In this document: positions 7,735 through 10,337 of the stretch, in pieces | How the letters are laid out: each line of letters opens with the position of its first letter | Numbering within the stretch: position 1 is the stretch's first letter | From: Conexibacter sp. | GTDB lineage: Bacteria; Actinomycetota; Thermoleophilia; Solirubrobacterales; Solirubrobacteraceae | Direction of reading: 5' to 3' | NCBI GenBank assembly: GCA_025964215.1 | Contig: JAOPZG010000160.1 | Location: forward strand, 1 to 10,337 | Length of the DNA stretch: 10,337 bases | Notes under the pieces: generated by a model | Databases searched by the model: none | What the model was told of the DNA's origin: nothing | The model's input: only the letters and a program-made list of their open reading frames with translations | Position numbers and translations under genes: made by a program

Positions 7735-8508
7735 ATGGCAGAGACCACGCCCCTGTTGGAACTGAGGGGCATCACCAAGAGGTTCGGCGCAGTACGAGCG
7801 CTGAACGGCGTGGACTTCCGGGTCATGCCCGGCGAGGTCGTTGGCCTCGTCGGTGACAATGGCGCCGGCAAGTCGACGCTCGTCAAGGTCATCTCGGGCA
7901 TCCACCCGGCTGATGATGGTGAGTACCTGTGGGATGGGAGCGCCGTGAGCGTGAACACCCCGCAGGACGCCACGGGCCTGGGGATCGCGACGGTCTACCA
8001 GGACCTGGCGTTGTGAGACAACCTCGACGTCGTCGAGAACCTGTTCCTCGGACGGGAGGCCATCGCTGGTGGCCTCCTGGACGAGGTCACCATGGAGAAC
8101 AAGGCCAACGAGCTGTTGGCCGAGCTGTCGGTCACGACGATCCAGTCCGTTCGCGGCGAGGTCGGGGCCATGTCCGGCGGCCAGCGGCAGTCCGTGGCGA
8201 TCGCCCGATCGCTGCTGGGCGAGCCGAAGATGGTCATCCTGGACGAGCCGACCGCGGCCCTGGGCGTCGCCCAGACCGCGCAGGTCCTGGCGCTGGTGAA
8301 GCGGCTCAAGGCCCGCCAGCTCGGCGTCATCGTCATCTCCCACAACCTTCGCGACGTCTTCGACGTCTGCGACCGCATCTTCGTCATGCGCCTCGGCGCC
8401 GACGGCGGCGAGTTCGACGTCGCGACCGCCAACGAGCAGGACGTCGTCGCGGCGATCACGGGCCTCCACGCCAACGGCGGCAAGCCGCAAGGAACGGTGA
8501 CCAAGTGA
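7735..8508 (+). pseudogene. Sugar ABC transporter ATP-binding protein, interrupted by in-frame TGA
   Basis: Single-domain ATPase of a carbohydrate importer, 257 codons from ATG 7735 (AGGGAG at 7721-7726, 8 nt upstream) to TGA 8506-8508. Domain order is complete: Walker A GDNGAGKST (40-48), Q-loop Gln89, signature MSGGQRQ (146-152), Walker B VILDEP (167-172) and H-loop His203. Codon 94 (8014-8016) is TGA between VYQDLAL and DNLDVVENLFLGRE; I remember relatives having Cys there. The frame is unchanged across it, so a single base change from TGC or TGT would explain it. Peptides split at this point separate Walker A from the signature motif, so neither half should work alone. ATG 8092 with GAGG 5 nt upstream could restart translation. 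The first 93 codons use more A/T-ending codons (about 13) than the rest. It is marked as a pseudogene on form; recoding or sequence error remain open. Single-domain ATPases differ from the tandem-domain XylG of E. coli. Confidence 0.85.
8014..8016 (+). other. In-frame TGA replacing a probable Cys codon
   Basis: The triplet interrupts the ABC ATPase just after the Q-loop. Six nt later there is a perfect hairpin CTCGAC-GTC-GTCGAG (8023-8037). The reading frame and codon bias continue normally behind it. See the findings for the interpretations. Confidence 0.9.
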
Positions 8509-9749
8509 GCACGACCGAGGCCCCCACCCCGCCGCCCGCCGAGCCGGAGACGGAGGCCGCGGCCCAGAAGGAGTCGCTGCCGACCTCCGCCCGGGACTTC
8601 CTGAACCGGATCCGCACCGGCGACCTCGGGTCGCTGCGCGTGCTGGTCCTGCTGGCGATCGTCTGGGCGATCTTCCAGTCGCAGGAGTCGCGGTTCCTCT
8701 CCTCGACGAACATCGTCAACCTCTCGTTGCAGATCACCGCGGTCGCGCTGATCTCCGTCGGCGTCGTGCTGGTGCTGCTGCTCGGCGAGATCGACCTGTC
8801 GGTCGGCGCCGTGTCCGGCGTGACCTCCGCGATCGTCGCGGTGCTGAGCGTCAAGCACGGCTGGGCGCCGGTCCCGGCGATCCTCGCGGGCGTGCTCGCG
8901 GGCGCGGCGATCGGCATGTTCCAGGGCTTCATCTCCACGAAGTTCGGGATCCCAACGTTCGTGGTCACGCTTGCCGGGTTGCTGGGCTGGCAGGGCCTGC
9001 AGCTCAAGGTGCTCGGCGAGACCGGCACGGTCAACCTGCTGCCCGGGCTGCTCACCGACCTGGCCGGCAAGTTCCTGGCCGACAGCGTCGGCTGGATCGT
9101 CGCGATCGTCGCGGTGGTGCTCTACGGGCTCGCGACGCTGCGCGGCCGGATGAAGCGCGTGAGCGCCGGGCTCAACGCGCCGTCGATGCTGCTGGTCGGC
9201 ATCCGGATCGGCGCGGTCGCGGTCGGCGGCCTGCTGTTCGTCTACGTCGTCAACAAGGACCGCGGCGTGCCGATGGCCGTCGTCATCCTGCTCGCCTTCG
9301 TGGCGGCCTTCGACTTCTGGACGCGGCGCACGAAGTTCGGGCGCCACATCTACGCGGTCGGCGGCAACATGGAAGCGGCTCGCCGTGCGGGCATCAACGT
9401 CTTCCGCGTCCGTGTCGTGGTGTTCTCGCTGGCGTCCGCCATGGCGGCGGTCGGCGGGATCATGGCGGCGTCGCGGCTGCTGGCGGTGAACCAGTCGAGT
9501 GGCGGGTCCGACCTGCTGCTGAACTCGATCGCGGGTCCGGTCATCGCGGGCACGTCGCTCTTCGGCGGTCGCGGCAACGTGTGGTCCGCGTTGTTGGGTG
9601 CCTTGGTCATCGGCTCGATCTCGAACGGCATGGACCTGCTGGCCTACACGTCGGCGACGAAGTTCATGGTGACAGGCGCGGTGCTGCTGGGCGCGGTCGT
9701 CCTGGACTCCGCGGCGCGCATGGGGCGCGCGGCGTCGGGGCGCGTGTAG
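8505..9749 (+). CDS. xylH: XylH-like sugar ABC transporter permease
   Basis: Membrane channel subunit of a ribose/xylose-class importer (BPD_transp_2 family), 414 residues. A hydrophilic, Pro/Glu/Ala-rich N-terminal tail of about 45 residues precedes the first membrane helix (LRVLVLLAIVWAIF). LLLGEIDLSVGAVSG (92-106) is the family signature. About nine to ten hydrophobic helices follow, and the cytoplasmic loop GRHIYAVGGNMEAARRAGIN is the conserved coupling region that docks on the ATPase. LFGGRGNVWSALLGALVIG near the end is also typical. The GTG start at 8505 overlaps the ATPase stop as GTGA, and AAGGAA (8489-8494) lies 10 nt upstream. The frame is open further upstream, but only as a shadow of the ATPase gene. 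It is the last gene of the operon, with a strong terminator 34 nt after the stop. The intact gene argues that the importer is still under selection or was until recently. Confidence 0.93.
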   Translation: MSTTEAPTPPPAEPETEAAAQKESLPTSARDFLNRIRTGDLGSLRVLVLLAIVWAIFQSQESRFLSSTNIVNLSLQITAVALISVGVVLVLLLGEIDLSVGAVSGVTSAIVAVLSVKHGWAPVPAILAGVLAGAAIGMFQGFISTKFGIPTFVVTLAGLLGWQGLQLKVLGETGTVNLLPGLLTDLAGKFLADSVGWIVAIVAVVLYGLATLRGRMKRVSAGLNAPSMLLVGIRIGAVAVGGLLFVYVVNKDRGVPMAVVILLAFVAAFDFWTRRTKFGRHIYAVGGNMEAARRAGINVFRVRVVVFSLASAMAAVGGIMAASRLLAVNQSSGGSDLLLNSIAGPVIAGTSLFGGRGNVWSALLGALVIGSISNGMDLLAYTSATKFMVTGAVLLGAVVLDSAARMGRAASGRV

Positions 9750-9782
9750 TTGTTGGACTTGTAGCTCGGTCTCGCTGTGCTG

Positions 9783-9818
9783 CGGGGCGGTCGGTCCTTT
9801 GGACCGGCCGCCCCGTTT
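9783..9818 (+). terminator. Strong intrinsic terminator of the sugar importer operon
   Basis: A hairpin from C9783 to G9815 has 15 base pairs including one G-U wobble and a TTT loop (9798-9800), followed by TTTGCGTTTG. Outer arms are CGGGGCGG and CCGCCCCG, inner arms CGGTCC and GGACCG. Its position just behind the permease stop fits a Rho-independent terminator; the T tract is short. Confidence 0.9.
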
Positions 9819-9974
9819 GCGTTTGTGGTGCCCAGCGCGTTTGCGGTCGGGGTGCGACGGCGTGGTCCGCCGTCACCGAGGGGAGTGAGGCGGGGTCGGT
9901 GGTGCGCGGCGCCTGGGGTCGTCCGCCGGCGCCGGGGCGCGGGTGGCTCGCGCGTCTCGCCGGCCTCCCCGCGG

Positions 9975-10023
9975 GGTTCGGGTCACTTCGGACGTCCATA
10001 TGACGCTCGAAGTGACCCGGATC
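9975..10023. repeat. Internal hairpin 1 of the inverted-repeat element
   Basis: The perfect 12-bp stem CGGGTCACTTCG (9979-9990) pairs with CGAAGTGACCCG (10008-10019). It continues inward through one wobble and one mismatch to CGTC/GACG, with a CATAT tip. Outward, wobble and standard pairs extend it to about 9975 and 10023. Confidence 0.8.
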
Positions 10024-10035
10024 GCTCGTGCTCGG

Positions 10036-10084
10036 GGTCCGGGTCGTCTCGGGCTCCAATATGGAGCCCAATCCGACCCGGATC
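10036..10084. repeat. Internal hairpin 2 of the inverted-repeat element
   Basis: The outer stem TCCGGGTCG (10038-10046) pairs with CGACCCGGA (10074-10082). A 4x4 internal loop follows, then the inner stem GGGCTCCA/TGGAGCCC (10051-10058, 10062-10069) with an ATA tip. Its outer stem shares the GGTYCGGGTC...GACCCGGATC frame of hairpin 1. Confidence 0.8.
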
Positions 10085-10237
10085 TCGCAACCTGCCGTTC
10101 GGCCCCGATCGCCCGCCTTGGCGCCTGCGGACGACCCCGGGCGCCGCGCACCACCACTTCCGCCTCACTCCCTCGTTGACGACGGACCCCGCGGCGCACG
10201 CCGACCGACGCCCGCTGCTCACCACAGGCGCTTGCGG

Positions 10238-10251
10238 TAACCTGCGGCCAG
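10238..10251 (+). promoter_or_regulatory. Putative -10 of the DeoR-like gene (leaderless pattern)
   Basis: TAACCT at 10238-10243 ends 8 nt before the ATG at 10252. The same -10-to-start spacing style is seen at the ArsR-type gene. No convincing -35 or Shine-Dalgarno is seen. Confidence 0.4.
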
Positions 10252-10337
10252 ATGCGTCCTCCTGCGGTATTACCCGACCAGCGCCGCGAAGCGATCCTCA
10301 CCGCTCTCGCCCGTGACGGACGCGTCGTCGCCACGCA
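10252..10337 (+). CDS. DeoR-family transcriptional regulator, N-terminal fragment (3' end outside window)
   Basis: From the ATG at 10252 the frame reads MRPPAVLPDQRREAILTALA and on through RDGRVVAT to the window edge: 28 codons plus two bases. The block LPDQRREAILTALARDGRV is the typical opening of DeoR/GlpR-type repressors, in which a first helix with R-R-x-x-I-L precedes the helix-turn-helix. These repressors commonly control sugar or sugar-phosphate metabolism, which fits a position after a sugar importer, although a terminator and the inverted-repeat element separate them. The fragment is too short to show the recognition helix or the sugar-sensing domain. The ATG is chosen because it directly precedes the conserved block and has a -10-like TAACCT just upstream. 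Confidence 0.72.
   Translation, partial: MRPPAVLPDQRREAILTALARDGRVVAT

Larger units (their letters stand above)
9844..10207. repeat. Large imperfect inverted-repeat element with two internal hairpins
   Basis: The left arm 9844-9933 and right arm 10120-10207 are reverse complements at roughly 84% identity by eye, with two short gaps. The longest perfect blocks are 16 bp (9898-9913 with 10140-10155), 12 bp (9915-9926 with 10127-10138) and GAGTGAGGCGG near the outer half. The 186 bp between the arms hold two further hairpins. The stretch from the terminator to the DeoR-like gene (9819-10251) otherwise holds nothing I can call a gene, and the open frames in it mirror one another because of the symmetry. 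No transposase and no clear target-site duplication are visible. It could be a MITE-like or REPIN-like non-autonomous element, or a structured RNA or DNA locus. Confidence 0.8.

Noticed and set aside
8092..8508. Separate gene for the C-terminal half of the ATPase
   Set aside because: ATG 8092 has a plausible GAGG upstream, but the product would lack Walker A and the Q-loop. It is in the same frame as the first part and better described as one interrupted gene.
9836..10215. Insertion sequence with target-site duplication around the inverted-repeat element
   Set aside because: No transposase frame lies between the arms, and I see no direct repeat at the two outer ends.
9664..10334. Several overlapping open frames on both strands in the terminal region
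   Set aside because: They cross the terminator and the inverted-repeat element, and their similar translations on opposite strands result from the palindrome.

Overview
The window is very GC-rich with strong G/C third-position bias. It has actinobacterial traits: TANNNT -10 boxes 7-8 nt ahead of start codons (leaderless pattern), a lipobox binding protein, and short or 4-bp overlaps inside operons. Minor type IV prepilins with a large PilX-like protein, next to a single-ATPase sugar importer, suggest a deep-branching Actinomycetota, perhaps Thermoleophilia (Solirubrobacterales). That placement is an inference from style, not from a marker gene.

Layout. (1) 1-970 (+): the 3' part of an APC-superfamily amino acid permease cut by the left edge. 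(2) 1008-1313 (+): a small ArsR-type regulator, apparently leaderless, with a palindrome over its predicted -35. Its stop codon shares a CTAG with the stop of the convergent pilus operon. (3) 5060-1310 (-): three coupled minor-prepilin genes, PilV-like with a carboxypeptidase-regulatory-like domain, then PilW-like, then a Cys-rich PilX/GspK-like protein without Glu5. Both junctions are ATGA overlaps. (4) 5061-5294: a divergent control region with a strong G-quadruplex motif on the pilus-coding strand, several perfect palindromes, and a TTTGTC-TT-GACAAA operator candidate for the ROK regulator. (5) 5295-9749 (+): ROK repressor, XylF-like lipoprotein, single-domain sugar ABC ATPase and XylH-like permease, closed by a strong intrinsic terminator at 9783-9818. 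(6) 9844-10207: a non-coding element of about 364 bp with long imperfect inverted arms enclosing two hairpins. (7) 10252-end (+): the start of a DeoR-family regulator.

How it works together. The ROK-xylFGH-like block reads as a self-regulated importer for a pentose or related sugar: ROK senses the sugar, the lipoprotein captures it, the permease moves it and the ATPase powers uptake. The ATPase frame is broken by one in-frame TGA (8014-8016), at a position where relatives as I remember them carry Cys. Everything downstream is intact in the same frame. This is a fresh nonsense mutation, a sequence error, or recoding (readthrough or selenocysteine). Together with the large inverted-repeat element, it is the most interesting thing here.
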